From contig NZ_FOCL01000003.1 of NCBI RefSeq assembly GCF_900110105.1, positions 924,465 to 988,464 on the forward strand: a stretch of DNA of 64,000 nucleotides, in the 5' to 3' direction. The position numbers and the translations under genes were made by a program. The stretch is from Mucilaginibacter gossypiicola. GTDB taxonomy: Bacteria > Bacteroidota > Bacteroidia > Sphingobacteriales > Sphingobacteriaceae. Of the stretch, positions 35,322-43,697 are shown piece by piece (the stretch's first letter is position 1; every line of letters begins with the position of its first letter). The notes under the pieces are model-generated. The model was not told where the DNA came from. It made no database searches and worked only from the letters and a program-made list of their open reading frames with translations.

Positions 35322-35329
35322 AAAAGTTA
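35322..35329 (-). promoter_or_regulatory. Candidate -7 box of susC (TAACTTTT)
   Basis: Minus strand reads TAACTTTT, matching TAnnTTT of the Bacteroidota -7 consensus but not the final G. A near-identical TAACTTTA lies at 40964-40971 before the CE12 gene. Both follow the shared upstream box after a few bases. No good -33 box is visible, which would suit an activator-dependent promoter. Confidence 0.35.
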
Positions 35330-35333
35330 ATTT

Positions 35334-35368
35334 CAACAACACCATCCTGTAGTATCCTGCTCAAAGGC
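35334..35368 (-). promoter_or_regulatory. Shared upstream box, susC copy
   Basis: 26 of 35 positions equal the sequence at 40983-41017, without gaps and in the same orientation to the downstream gene. On the minus strand the core is GCCTT, four bases, CAGGAT, four bases, CAGGA, i.e. two CAGGA units 10 bp apart. Its near edge is 75 bp from the susC ATG. The likely reader is one of the GntR-type regulators at 41159-43192 or a distant sensor. Confidence 0.6.
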
Positions 35369-35381
35369 ATTAAAAACATAA

Positions 35382-35411
35382 AAAAAGGCGGCCGGATCCG
35401 ACCACCTTTTT
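35382..35411 (-). terminator. Intrinsic terminator after the GH106 gene
   Basis: GC-rich hairpin with stem bases GGTGGTCGG and CCGGCCGCC (minus reading) followed by TTTTTT, preceded by AAAAA. On the minus strand two U-G wobble pairs keep the stem intact; on the plus strand these would be C-A mismatches. The structure is therefore suited to minus-strand RNA. It lies 21 bp past the GH106 stop codon. Confidence 0.85.
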
Positions 35412-35431
35412 GAAATAAAACCCTCAAATAA

Positions 35432-38290
35432 TTATTTAATAAACAGCTGTTTAACCGGCTCAAGTGTTACCGGACCGATCAGGCCGGAAGGCTTTGGTTC
35501 CCAGTTTATAGCGGTAAAAAGCCCATCAGGCCCTTTGGAACCTGCACTATGCGATTGGAAATTAGTGTTATAGAAGATCCGGTAAGGGATATGCTTCTTA
35601 TCCATATCAATGATCCTGTTAGCCATAAGGTTAGCTACCCTGATCTGCAGTTGATTAACTGTCCTTAACTGTGCTGAAGGTATGGTAACCACATATTGCG
35701 GGCCGATAAGTGTAGCCAGCTTTTTACCATTGAGATAAACCTCTGCATTTTCGTTAACCTTACCCAGGTTAAGCTTCCAGGCAAGGGCATTTTGAGCCGG
35801 CTTTTTAAAGCTGATAGCATAGCTGCCTGTTCCGGAAAAAGCTTTAAGGTCTTCGCCGCCTAATTCTGTCCATGATTTAAGCTCTGAAGTCTTTATGGGC
35901 TGCGGCAATGTTGGGCCGCCTTCGGCAAAGTTCAGTGCCCACGTACCGCTTACAGGTACAGACTTGCCTGCGGCCTTGTAATAGGTATAGTCGGCCGTTT
36001 TAATTTTTACCGGTAAGGTTTGTAAAATACAGCTCTCTCCGGGCAGTAATTGCAGGTACACACTGGTTTTGCCCTTGGTTTGTTTCCTGATCTTTGCCGA
36101 TCCGTAAACCTTAGTCATGGGATCAAATACCACTACAGATGCTGCATTAACCGATAGATCAATCCAGCCATTAACCGGGTTGCCGCCATTATTTGATATA
36201 AAATAGCTGTTACCATTTTTATAAGTACGGCGTACAAACTGTAAACCTTTATCGGTCATTTGCTCTCTGTTGATGCCCGCTTCGTCCAGTAATGAGGAAA
36301 TATCATCGGCAATCAAAAAACGGCCTTTGCCAATTGTGGCAACTTTAACACCATTATTTCCAGCAGTAAAATTCAATCCGGCAAGCAGGTTTTTAAATGC
36401 TTTTTCACGCTCCTGTAACCCTGTGTATCCGGGCACACCCGATGGAAGATTTTTATACACCACTATTGTCGCGCCCGCCTTTGCCAGATTCACCATTTTA
36501 TTAAAGGTTTCAAGCGGGATATATTTATTATCGGGCAAAAGGATGGTTTTATAATTAAGACCAGCGGTTAAAATCTGGTTGCCTGAACTTTGCAGGCCCA
36601 TTATCTGCTTATCTGATATAAAATCAAATGTATAGCCTTTTTTAAGCATTTCTTCGGTTGATGACTCAAACCCTGTCCCCTTGAAATCGGGCTTCATGGC
36701 ATCATAATGTTTGAGCAAACCCCTATCCCCCGGTTCAGAAAAACTGTCAAATAAGGGGTAATAAACCAACACATCATTATCGGACTTTCCTTGCTGCAAA
36801 AACGACTGACAATTGGTTATATACTGATTTAAGGTTGAAAAATCATTCCAGAACGGGTTGGTTTGATTAAAATGAACTGCTGCATAAAATAACCAGCCCG
36901 GCCATTGCGCGTTTTGAGGCGAATAACTGATACCATGATAAAAAATATGGTTTACACCACCTACAAAATATTTATCAATAGCCTGTTTAACATCTCGCAG
37001 CGACGACAAAAAATGATCATTAAGCCATGTTGCCGACTCGGATGATGCAAGCGGCTTACCCATCACGTGTGCCGCCGAGGTAGCAAATTTAAACCGCAGC
37101 ACGTCATCCCCTTCCGTTTCAGGAATATCAATAGCTGCGTACAGATCCAGTATATTTGATGGCGAACCATGTGATTGATTGCGAATCAATGCACCTTTTG
37201 TTTTGGCCCAGTCATGCCATGGCTTGGTAAAATCATCCAGCAACAGGTCGGATATGGTTTCGCGGTAGTCGCACAGGATGCGGCTGTTGTTTTCCTTACT
37301 ATCATTACCAAATAAAGCAGGTAAATGATCGCGCAGGTCATAGCCGCGGCGTTTAATAAATTCATCAAAAAACAGCGGGGTAAAGTTTGATTGCCCACGT
37401 GCATCATCCACCTCATACGAATCGTTAAAATATGCCCTTATGCCACTTAAATCCCGTCCTTTAAATGCCTCATCAAACCGGGCAAGGTAATGACCAAGAG
37501 CGGGTTTTGAAAAGTGGTCAATAACATAACCTTCACCACCGGGAGCGGCACGCTCTACCATTTTACCATGCCAGCCCTGGAAAAGCGCGTATAGCTTCCA
37601 CTCTCCGGCAGGAGCTGTCCAGTTAAGGTTACCAGCAGCATCAACTTTGTTCGTAAGGTTCAGCGCCTGCCCCTTACCATCATAGGCCATTAAAACAGTT
37701 AAAGGGATCCGTTTCTCAAACCGTACCTGGTCAAGGGCCATCAGCTGCAGGTTTTTATTGCTGCTAATAGGTTCAACCAGGTCTGTGATCTTTGGAGCTT
37801 GTCCATCGGCCCTCACCAGCGGTTGCTGCATAAATACCACAGGCTCATTCAGTTTTTCACCGCCTTTAACGTCGTAGTTTTTCCAGAACAGCTCTTTACT
37901 GGCATCTTCATTGGTAATCCATGGACCGCCGAAAGGCCAGCCAGTAGCATTAGCCAAATCAATCCCCATATTTAAGCGTTTAGCCTCCGTCAATGTATAC
38001 TTCAACATATCAACCCATTGCGGCGACAGGTATTGTATAAACTGGTTTTCGGCACCCTTTACGCCATAAATCGGTGTAATTTCCAACCCACCTAAACCAG
38101 CGTTATGGTAGCTTTCCATATTCCAGGTAAGGTCTTTTTTATTTACTGCGCTGCCCTCCCACCACCAACGGGCCCAGGGTTTGGTTTGTTCGGTAGCCGT
38201 GGGCCAGCCAACCTGTGCAGATGCTGTTTGGGCACCTGCTAACAGGGCAAATACAATAGCTATTTTTATATTATTTTTGATCAATGACAT
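35432..38290 (-). CDS. GH106 alpha-L-rhamnosidase
   Basis: 952 aa from the ATG at 38290, which starts a good signal peptide (MSLIKNNIKI to TASAQ). A TTG at 38317 would extend it by 9 residues into the previous gene. The GH106 signature is at the N-terminus: KPWARWWWEGSAVNKKDLTW, GLGGLEITPIYG, and ANATGWPFGGPWI. Further family segments are YFNDSYEVDDARGQ, SQSHGSPSNILDLYAAIDIPE and SSESATWLNDHF, followed by beta-sandwich domains (VYLNGKKLATLIGPQY). It removes terminal L-rhamnose from rhamnogalacturonan oligosaccharides. It lies 13 bp after PL22 and ends at a terminator. Confidence 0.93.
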   Translation of the reverse strand: MSLIKNNIKIAIVFALLAGAQTASAQVGWPTATEQTKPWARWWWEGSAVNKKDLTWNMESYHNAGLGGLEITPIYGVKGAENQFIQYLSPQWVDMLKYTLTEAKRLNMGIDLANATGWPFGGPWITNEDASKELFWKNYDVKGGEKLNEPVVFMQQPLVRADGQAPKITDLVEPISSNKNLQLMALDQVRFEKRIPLTVLMAYDGKGQALNLTNKVDAAGNLNWTAPAGEWKLYALFQGWHGKMVERAAPGGEGYVIDHFSKPALGHYLARFDEAFKGRDLSGIRAYFNDSYEVDDARGQSNFTPLFFDEFIKRRGYDLRDHLPALFGNDSKENNSRILCDYRETISDLLLDDFTKPWHDWAKTKGALIRNQSHGSPSNILDLYAAIDIPETEGDDVLRFKFATSAAHVMGKPLASSESATWLNDHFLSSLRDVKQAIDKYFVGGVNHIFYHGISYSPQNAQWPGWLFYAAVHFNQTNPFWNDFSTLNQYITNCQSFLQQGKSDNDVLVYYPLFDSFSEPGDRGLLKHYDAMKPDFKGTGFESSTEEMLKKGYTFDFISDKQIMGLQSSGNQILTAGLNYKTILLPDNKYIPLETFNKMVNLAKAGATIVVYKNLPSGVPGYTGLQEREKAFKNLLAGLNFTAGNNGVKVATIGKGRFLIADDISSLLDEAGINREQMTDKGLQFVRRTYKNGNSYFISNNGGNPVNGWIDLSVNAASVVVFDPMTKVYGSAKIRKQTKGKTSVYLQLLPGESCILQTLPVKIKTADYTYYKAAGKSVPVSGTWALNFAEGGPTLPQPIKTSELKSWTELGGEDLKAFSGTGSYAISFKKPAQNALAWKLNLGKVNENAEVYLNGKKLATLIGPQYVVTIPSAQLRTVNQLQIRVANLMANRIIDMDKKHIPYRIFYNTNFQSHSAGSKGPDGLFTAINWEPKPSGLIGPVTLEPVKQLFIK

Positions 38291-38303
38291 CCTGTTTGGG
38301 GTA

Positions 38304-39530
38304 TTAATGTTTGGCAATTTCTACAGCGTAAACTCCCTCATGACCTTCAAAATTGGCCCTGAAGATAACCCATTTTTCATCGGGCGAGAAATGCACATTG
38401 GGCTCCAGGTGATAATTATGGTGTTTCATATTTACCAATTTCTCTGATTTAAAACGATCACCGTTTGGCTTAAACAGATAGATCCACATGCCATCGGGTG
38501 CTTTGGCTACCTGCCCGGAATTGCCTCCATCACCGGCAAATGTTTGCTCATCTTTAGTTACATTAAAGTGGATCGACCATTCGTTCCTGTCCATTTGATA
38601 AACACGGTCTTCTTTTCCTGTTTTCATATTGATGCCTGCCAGAAAAAAGGTTTGCCCTTTAGGTTTCTGCAGATCAAACCACTCGGTATTACCCAGCGGC
38701 GAAAAAAACTCATGACCGGCTATTTCATTTACCATAGTACGTTTGTGTAACAGCTTGTTTTCGCCGTTTTTTATATTGATGTTCCAGATCCGGTCGACCT
38801 TTTCCCAGGGACCTTCATGGCAATAGGAAAGGTTATCTGGATCTGTTGGCGAAAAAAGCAGGTGATTTGTCCACTCGTTTTCCTGGTGTATTTGTTTTAA
38901 TGTTTTGTGCTTAACATCAAGCACATATAGCGTATGCTGAATATGCGCGTCATAGATCCGGTTAAAGAAATCGTGCTTTTCAGGGTATTTTGCAAGTATT
39001 TCACGTTCTTGTTCACCCGTAGCCTTAACACAGGCCATGTACGTTCCATCGGCATTTACAGTACCTACCCTACCTTTAAAGTCGGGTGCAAATGCATAAA
39101 TAAATCTTGTTTTATGGGTATTCACATTTACAGCGAATATGCTGTCGCCGCTTTGATAAAATGCTTCGCGGGTTTTGGCACAAACCATCTCGCCCGATAC
39201 CTTCGCCCTGTTTGTCAGCTGGTCTATTTTCTGCGTTTTTAAATTAACCGTAAATAGCTGTTCCCCTTTATCCGTTTTGCCGTAAAATACCATCAGATCA
39301 CCTTCGTTCTTTATTTGAGGAACAAAAGGTGTATTGTTGAAATAAAAGCTGCCGTTGTCACTCTCGCGGTTTACCAAACGGACCACTTTATGACCTGTTT
39401 CACTATCGATCCACTGTTCAGGCATCGGTTTGGCGCCTCCTGTTTCCATTACTTCCTGGGCTTTTACGGCAACCAGCCCGGCTTGTAAAACACCAAGCGC
39501 AAGTAGTAACAGTTTTTTATTCATTATCAT
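38304..39530 (-). CDS. ogl: PL22 oligogalacturonate lyase, with signal peptide
   Basis: 408 aa. A hydrophobic signal precedes VKAQE (about residue 25), so the enzyme is exported, unlike the cytoplasmic enterobacterial Ogl. The seven-bladed propeller motifs of PL22 are clear: NHLLFSPTDPDNLSYCHEGPWEKVDRIW (222-249), EIAGHEFF (H273), WSIHFNVT (H321) and HHNYHLEPNVHFSPD (H370, H371, H374, H380). The histidines include the Mn2+ ligands of the family. It splits di- and trigalacturonate (or unsaturated dimers) to monomers that enter the Uxa/Kdu routes. It sits 31 bp after the CE12-like esterase. Confidence 0.92.
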   Translation of the reverse strand: MIMNKKLLLLALGVLQAGLVAVKAQEVMETGGAKPMPEQWIDSETGHKVVRLVNRESDNGSFYFNNTPFVPQIKNEGDLMVFYGKTDKGEQLFTVNLKTQKIDQLTNRAKVSGEMVCAKTREAFYQSGDSIFAVNVNTHKTRFIYAFAPDFKGRVGTVNADGTYMACVKATGEQEREILAKYPEKHDFFNRIYDAHIQHTLYVLDVKHKTLKQIHQENEWTNHLLFSPTDPDNLSYCHEGPWEKVDRIWNINIKNGENKLLHKRTMVNEIAGHEFFSPLGNTEWFDLQKPKGQTFFLAGINMKTGKEDRVYQMDRNEWSIHFNVTKDEQTFAGDGGNSGQVAKAPDGMWIYLFKPNGDRFKSEKLVNMKHHNYHLEPNVHFSPDEKWVIFRANFEGHEGVYAVEIAKH

Positions 39531-39561
39531 TTTATTAAAATTTATATAACGTCTATAAAAG

Positions 39562-40905
39562 TCAATTTCCGTCAGGTTTTATCGTGCTGTTCTTAGGGCT
39601 GGCCGGTAAGCTGAAGGTTTCTACCGGATCAGGATGGGCAGGGTCAAAAGGCGGTGCATCAATAATATACCGCTCAATGCCCAGATGATTGCTTTTGATC
39701 CCTTCTATAACACATTTTGCAAGCTCATAGGCACCGTAACTGTTGAAATGGGTATTGTCGGCCAGGTCCTTTGGCTGGTTTGGGAACGAGTTTGCAGGGT
39801 ACCAAACAAAGGCTTTTTTAGATGCTTCGTTACCCAATGCCTCATAAAACCTGGCGGACATGACATTGAGGTCTATCAGGGGAACATTCAGATCTGCGGC
39901 AACTTTTCTTGCAGCGTCGGGATAATCGCCAAGGGTATTTACTACTTTATTGCTATCATTGAAAGCACGGCGGCTTGTAGAAGTTACAATTACGGGAATG
40001 GCTTTTTTCTCGCGTGTTTTATTAATAAACAGCATAAAACGTTCGGTATATGATTTGTAAGCGCCATCTTCCGGCCCTTTTTCTTTCTGATCGTTATGTC
40101 CGAACTCTATAAACAGGTAATCGCCCGGCTTAATTACACTCAATACTTTATCTAAACGGTGACTATTTAAAAAACTGCCAAGACTAAGCCCGGATTCGGC
40201 ATGATCGGCTATAGCCACACCCGGCTTGAAAAACCTGGTGATCATTTGCCCCCACGAACACCAGGGTTCATCGTCCTGATCAACCACAGTTGAGTTTCCG
40301 GCCAGATAAACGGTTACCTGGTCATCTACTTTTTCTATCTCCAGCGCATCAACACAGGGTTTTGTACCATTAAACTCCAGGCTAAGCTTATCATCCCAAT
40401 CATATTTGCCCAGTTCGCGTGGTTTAAGCGCTACTTTGCCACCGGTGCTGATATCGGGCTTACGAATATTTACGATGAAACTTAACTTTTTAACCGAGTT
40501 ATTAGTCTTTACCTGTTCCAGCATCAACCTGCGCGATTCGGCACGCACCGTGATATTACCACCTCCCTTTATATCACCCACAGTTAAGGTAACCTTGTAA
40601 TTTCCTTCAGGTAGATTTACCGAGAAATAAAAAGGCTGATCACCGGTTACATACCCACCTGTAAGTTTCTTTCCGCCATCGCGTGTTACAGCTGTTACTT
40701 TTGAACCGAAATCAAAACCATAACCTTTTACATCATTAAAAACCTCATCCGGACTTACCTTTTGATAGCCGGGCGCTGTGTTCCCGCTGCTAAAGTCAAA
40801 TTTAAAGCCGGTTTTAACCGCCTGTGCAAAAAGCGGTACAGGTACGATAAACCGTAACAAAACACAAATAGCGCACAGCAATATCTTGTAAGGCAGCTTG
40901 ATCAT
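39562..40905 (-). CDS. CE12 rhamnogalacturonan acetylesterase with N-terminal carbohydrate-binding-like domain
   Basis: 447 aa with a signal peptide ending LFAQA (about 28). Residues 30-195 are a beta-sandwich (FDFSSGNTAPGYQKV, GNYKVTLTVGD, LSLEFNGTKPCVDALEIEKV) of galactose-binding or malectin type. The SGNH domain follows: YLAGNSTVVDQDDEPWCSWGQM (Ser205), ESGLSLGSF, FIEFGHNDQKEKGPEDG, and DNTHFNSYGA with Asp/His. This is the two-domain form of CE12, unlike the tandem pair at 24389-25979. It heads the CE12-PL22-GH106 operon and carries the shared upstream box in its promoter. Confidence 0.92.
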   Translation of the reverse strand: MIKLPYKILLCAICVLLRFIVPVPLFAQAVKTGFKFDFSSGNTAPGYQKVSPDEVFNDVKGYGFDFGSKVTAVTRDGGKKLTGGYVTGDQPFYFSVNLPEGNYKVTLTVGDIKGGGNITVRAESRRLMLEQVKTNNSVKKLSFIVNIRKPDISTGGKVALKPRELGKYDWDDKLSLEFNGTKPCVDALEIEKVDDQVTVYLAGNSTVVDQDDEPWCSWGQMITRFFKPGVAIADHAESGLSLGSFLNSHRLDKVLSVIKPGDYLFIEFGHNDQKEKGPEDGAYKSYTERFMLFINKTREKKAIPVIVTSTSRRAFNDSNKVVNTLGDYPDAARKVAADLNVPLIDLNVMSARFYEALGNEASKKAFVWYPANSFPNQPKDLADNTHFNSYGAYELAKCVIEGIKSNHLGIERYIIDAPPFDPAHPDPVETFSLPASPKNSTIKPDGN

Positions 40906-40982
40906 TATGGATAGTATTTATCTGGTTATTGGCCGGCCAACGTGGGCCCTGGTTTATAATAATTAAAGTTAGCGCATGTTTA

Positions 40983-41017
40983 CACCAACAGCGTCCTGCA
41001 CCATCCTGATTGAAGGC
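40983..41017 (-). promoter_or_regulatory. Shared upstream box, CE12/regulator intergenic copy
   Basis: Matches the box at 35334-35368 at 26 of 35 positions, including both CAGGA units and the GCCTT edge. Its near edge is 78 bp from the CE12 ATG, compared with 75 bp for susC. It also lies 142 bp upstream of the divergent GntR-type regulator start at 41159, so it could serve both directions. A TAACTTTA -7-like box is at 40964-40971 (minus). Confidence 0.6.
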
Positions 41018-41158
41018 TATGTTATTGTAACAAATTCATCACTTTATTTAATTTGGTTGCCTATTAAGCTTCCCTGGTTTACTCATGCAAAAGAGGAAAG
41101 CCTTATCAAACCTAATTTAATTACCTTTAAGTTTTTCCCAGTAGCCAAGTCAATCGTT

Positions 41159-42190
41159 ATGAAGTCTTCACGCTTTTTAGAATACATCTATATTGATTAT
41201 TATTCATCTACGCCTAAATACATTCAGTTAGCTAACTCCATCATCAAAAGCGTACGAGAAGGAAAGTTGGTCATTAACGAAACGCTGCCATCTATTAATG
41301 AGCTAAACTGCAATTTTGAAATATCGCGTGATACTGCAGAAAAAGCCTATAAACACCTCAAATCAATCGGCCTGCTTGGCTCAGTGCCAGGTAAAGGTTA
41401 TTATATTAAAAACACCGAGGCCGGGCAGCAGTTCAAAGTGTTTTTAATATTCAATAAACTAAGCACCCATAAAAAACTGGTTTATGATGCTATAGTTGAT
41501 GGTCTTGGCCATGAAGCGGCAATCGATTTTTATATATACAATAACGACTTTGAGTTTTTCAAGAAGCTGCTTCAAAACAACAGTAATGATTATACTCATT
41601 ATGTGATACTGCCCCACTTTATGCACGGCGGCGAAAACGTTCACGATATCATTAATACCCTGCCCAAAGAGAAATTGATCATACTTGATAAATTGGTGCC
41701 GGGAATAAAAGGCGATTTTGCTGCAGTGTACGAGAATTTTGAAAAAGATATTTACCTGGCACTGGAAGAAGCCTTACCGCAGCTGAGAAATTATCATACC
41801 CTAAAGATCATATTTCCTGAATACACGTATTTTCCGGGCGAAATATTGAAAGGCTTTTTCAGTTTCTGCATTCAATATGCATTTACCTACAAAGTAGTTC
41901 ATGACATACAGGGCGAACCGATAAATGAAGGAGATGTATTCATTAACCTGATGGAAAACGACCTTGTAGTTTTGATTGAAAGGATCCTGGCTACTGAACT
42001 AAAAATAGGTAAAGATGTTGGCGTGATCTCTTACAATGAAACCCCACTGAAAAAAATCATCCTGAATGGCTTAACCACCATATCAACAGATTTTGAACGG
42101 ATGGGAAAAATGACTGCAGAGATTATTAAAAATGGATCTACCGGACGGTATGAGGTACCTTTTTACCTCACACTCAGGGCTTCGTTATAG
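41159..42190 (+). CDS. GntR-type transcriptional regulator with LacI-like sugar-sensor domain (copy 1)
   Basis: 343 aa from ATG 41159. An upstream in-frame start would add 61 residues with no domain character and would run through the shared box, so it is rejected. Residues 12-85 are a GntR winged helix (YIQLANSIIKSVREGKL, LPSINELNCNFEISRDTAEKAYKHLKSIGLL, GKGYYI). Residues about 92-335 resemble a periplasmic-binding-protein sensor (VFLIFNKLSTHKKLVYDAIVDGL, GVISYNETPLKKI, ISTDFERMGKMTAE). In Bacteroidota this architecture controls sugar catabolism (FucR-type). It is divergent from the CE12-PL22-GH106 operon and tail to tail with its paralogue. The ligand is unknown, perhaps galacturonate or rhamnose derived. 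Confidence 0.88.
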   Translation: MKSSRFLEYIYIDYYSSTPKYIQLANSIIKSVREGKLVINETLPSINELNCNFEISRDTAEKAYKHLKSIGLLGSVPGKGYYIKNTEAGQQFKVFLIFNKLSTHKKLVYDAIVDGLGHEAAIDFYIYNNDFEFFKKLLQNNSNDYTHYVILPHFMHGGENVHDIINTLPKEKLIILDKLVPGIKGDFAAVYENFEKDIYLALEEALPQLRNYHTLKIIFPEYTYFPGEILKGFFSFCIQYAFTYKVVHDIQGEPINEGDVFINLMENDLVVLIERILATELKIGKDVGVISYNETPLKKIILNGLTTISTDFERMGKMTAEIIKNGSTGRYEVPFYLTLRASL

Positions 42191-43192
42191 CGATTTCCTG
42201 ATAATTATTTTAAAGGCGTTTTTAATAACTGCCGTTTTATTTTGAAGCATCAACTCAGCTGTTTTTCTGCCCATTTCTTCAAAATCACTGGTAATAACGG
42301 TAATATCCAATAGTTCTTTAAACACGGTTTCATTAAAAGATATAATCCCTATATCTTTCCCTAATTCGTAACCGCTTACTCTTGCACCTTTGATCAAATC
42401 GGCCAGGTCATTTTCGGTAAGCACGATATAAACTGCACCTTTTTTAAGATCATCTGCTTTAAATGCAGGAATTACTTCAAACTTTTTGCGGTTTTCCTCA
42501 CAAAACTGCATTACCCCATCTTTAATTTCGGGTGGGTGATGGCGATCTAATGGATAAATGATTATTAGTTTTTCGTATTTGGCAATCAGGTCGGTCACTA
42601 CTTTTAATGCCCCGTAGATATCGTTACGAAAATCCTGAAATACAGCTGATTGTTTGGCCAATTTGGGCAGATCTTTATCAAGCAATATCAACTGATCAAC
42701 CGGAATCTTTTTTAAAATGGTTAAATACTCCTGTTCATTACTGTAATCAAAAAAATGCGGCATAACAACGTAATAATGATAATTGCCTAAGTTAGCATCT
42801 ATGCTTTCCTCAAGCAGAGCCGGATTATAATGGTGGATATGAAGATCAACCCTGGCTTTATCACCCAGGGTACGTACTATGGTATCATAAACAGTTTTTT
42901 TATAAGAGCTCAGTTTATTGAACAGCAAAAGCACTTTCATCCTCACATCCGGCTTACCAAGTACAAAATAGCCTTTACCCGAAACCGACTGGATATAACC
43001 ATCGTTCTTAAGTATCATATAAGCTTTTTCGATGGTATCCCGGGCTACACCGTGCTGCTTGCTGTAGCTGTTAATTGACAGCAGCTTTTCATTTTTCCGG
43101 TAAATACCTTTGTCAATGTTCTTACTTATAGTTCCGACAATTTGCTGTACCAGAGATTTCGCTCCGTAATTAGCTCTTTGCTTTGTTTGCAT
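42185..43192 (-). CDS. GntR-type transcriptional regulator with LacI-like sugar-sensor domain (copy 2)
   Basis: 335 aa, clearly paralogous to copy 1. Compare MKVLLLFNKLSSYKKTVYDTIV with copy 1 FKVFLIFNKLSTHKKLVYDAIV, and GIISFNETVFKELL with GVISYNETPLKKII; they also share similar last residues (RKSL/RASL). Winged helix at about 12-85 (SLVQQIVGTISKNIDKGIYRK, SINSYSKQHGVARDTIEKAYMILKNDGYI, GKGYFVLGKP). Its stop codon (42185-42187) directly abuts the copy 1 stop (42188-42190), with no room for a terminator between them. A small AT-rich inverted repeat upstream (ATTGT...ACAAT near 43217-43234) may be autoregulatory. Confidence 0.88.
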   Translation of the reverse strand: MQTKQRANYGAKSLVQQIVGTISKNIDKGIYRKNEKLLSINSYSKQHGVARDTIEKAYMILKNDGYIQSVSGKGYFVLGKPDVRMKVLLLFNKLSSYKKTVYDTIVRTLGDKARVDLHIHHYNPALLEESIDANLGNYHYYVVMPHFFDYSNEQEYLTILKKIPVDQLILLDKDLPKLAKQSAVFQDFRNDIYGALKVVTDLIAKYEKLIIIYPLDRHHPPEIKDGVMQFCEENRKKFEVIPAFKADDLKKGAVYIVLTENDLADLIKGARVSGYELGKDIGIISFNETVFKELLDITVITSDFEEMGRKTAELMLQNKTAVIKNAFKIIIRKSL

Positions 43193-43697
43193 TATGCTTT
43201 ATTTATTATTGGTTTACAATTGTCGTTTAAACAATCCTTTAAATTCGTCAAAGCCGCTTATAAAGCAATGAAAATATAAAATATGTTATTAAACTAAAAT
43301 ATTGGAATATGAAACGGTACCGGTATTTTTCTTTGTCAGCTGATCAGGGCCTCATTTCTGTAAATTTATAATAATAAGGTCATTTAGAAGTGTTGTAAGG
43401 ATGATAAAATTAAAACATCTTTATTGTCCAGATTTTAATGTTGGGATAATAAAAAAGAGTTCACATTTACAGCAAATGCAGCGGCCGCTCACTCCTTAAA
43501 TGGATATTTTCAGGGTGTCTTTAGTAAAACTACAGCTACTCGTTAAACTGAATTAGTTAACAGCCATGAACCGCCACAAGCCGGCAAAGACTTTGTCAAA
43601 ACAACCGCAGAACTTAGCGAAGTCAATGAAATTGTAGTAGTATCATATTCCAATTAATCATTAAATTGCTTCAACATTTTTTTAAACCTATACTCTT
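43193..43697. other. 505-bp mostly non-coding junction region
   Basis: AT-rich DNA between the second regulator (minus) and the small membrane protein (plus), so it holds two divergent promoters. No perfect TAnnTTTG box was found on either strand. The only protein-like signal is the fragment at 43547-43657. I see no tRNA, small RNA or long repeat in it. Confidence 0.5.
43547..43657 (+). pseudogene. Possible relic of a SusC/TonB-receptor N-terminal fragment
   Basis: A 36-codon stretch between stops reads ...KTTAELSEVNEIVVVSYSN, closely resembling the LNEVVVVGYG junction that follows the carboxypeptidase-like domain in SusC proteins (compare LNEVVVIGYGAQ at the 32044 gene). No start codon or continuation is present. 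The similarity is short and could be chance; a decayed susC would mean a third, lost utilisation locus. Confidence 0.25.

Noticed and set aside
39634..40053. 139-codon plus-strand open frame
   Set aside because: Antisense to the two-domain CE12 esterase; no recognisable motifs and no start signals.
40976..41158. 61-residue N-terminal extension of the first GntR-type regulator
   Set aside because: The extension runs through the shared promoter box and lacks domain character; ATG 41159 gives a normal winged-helix N-terminus like its paralogue.
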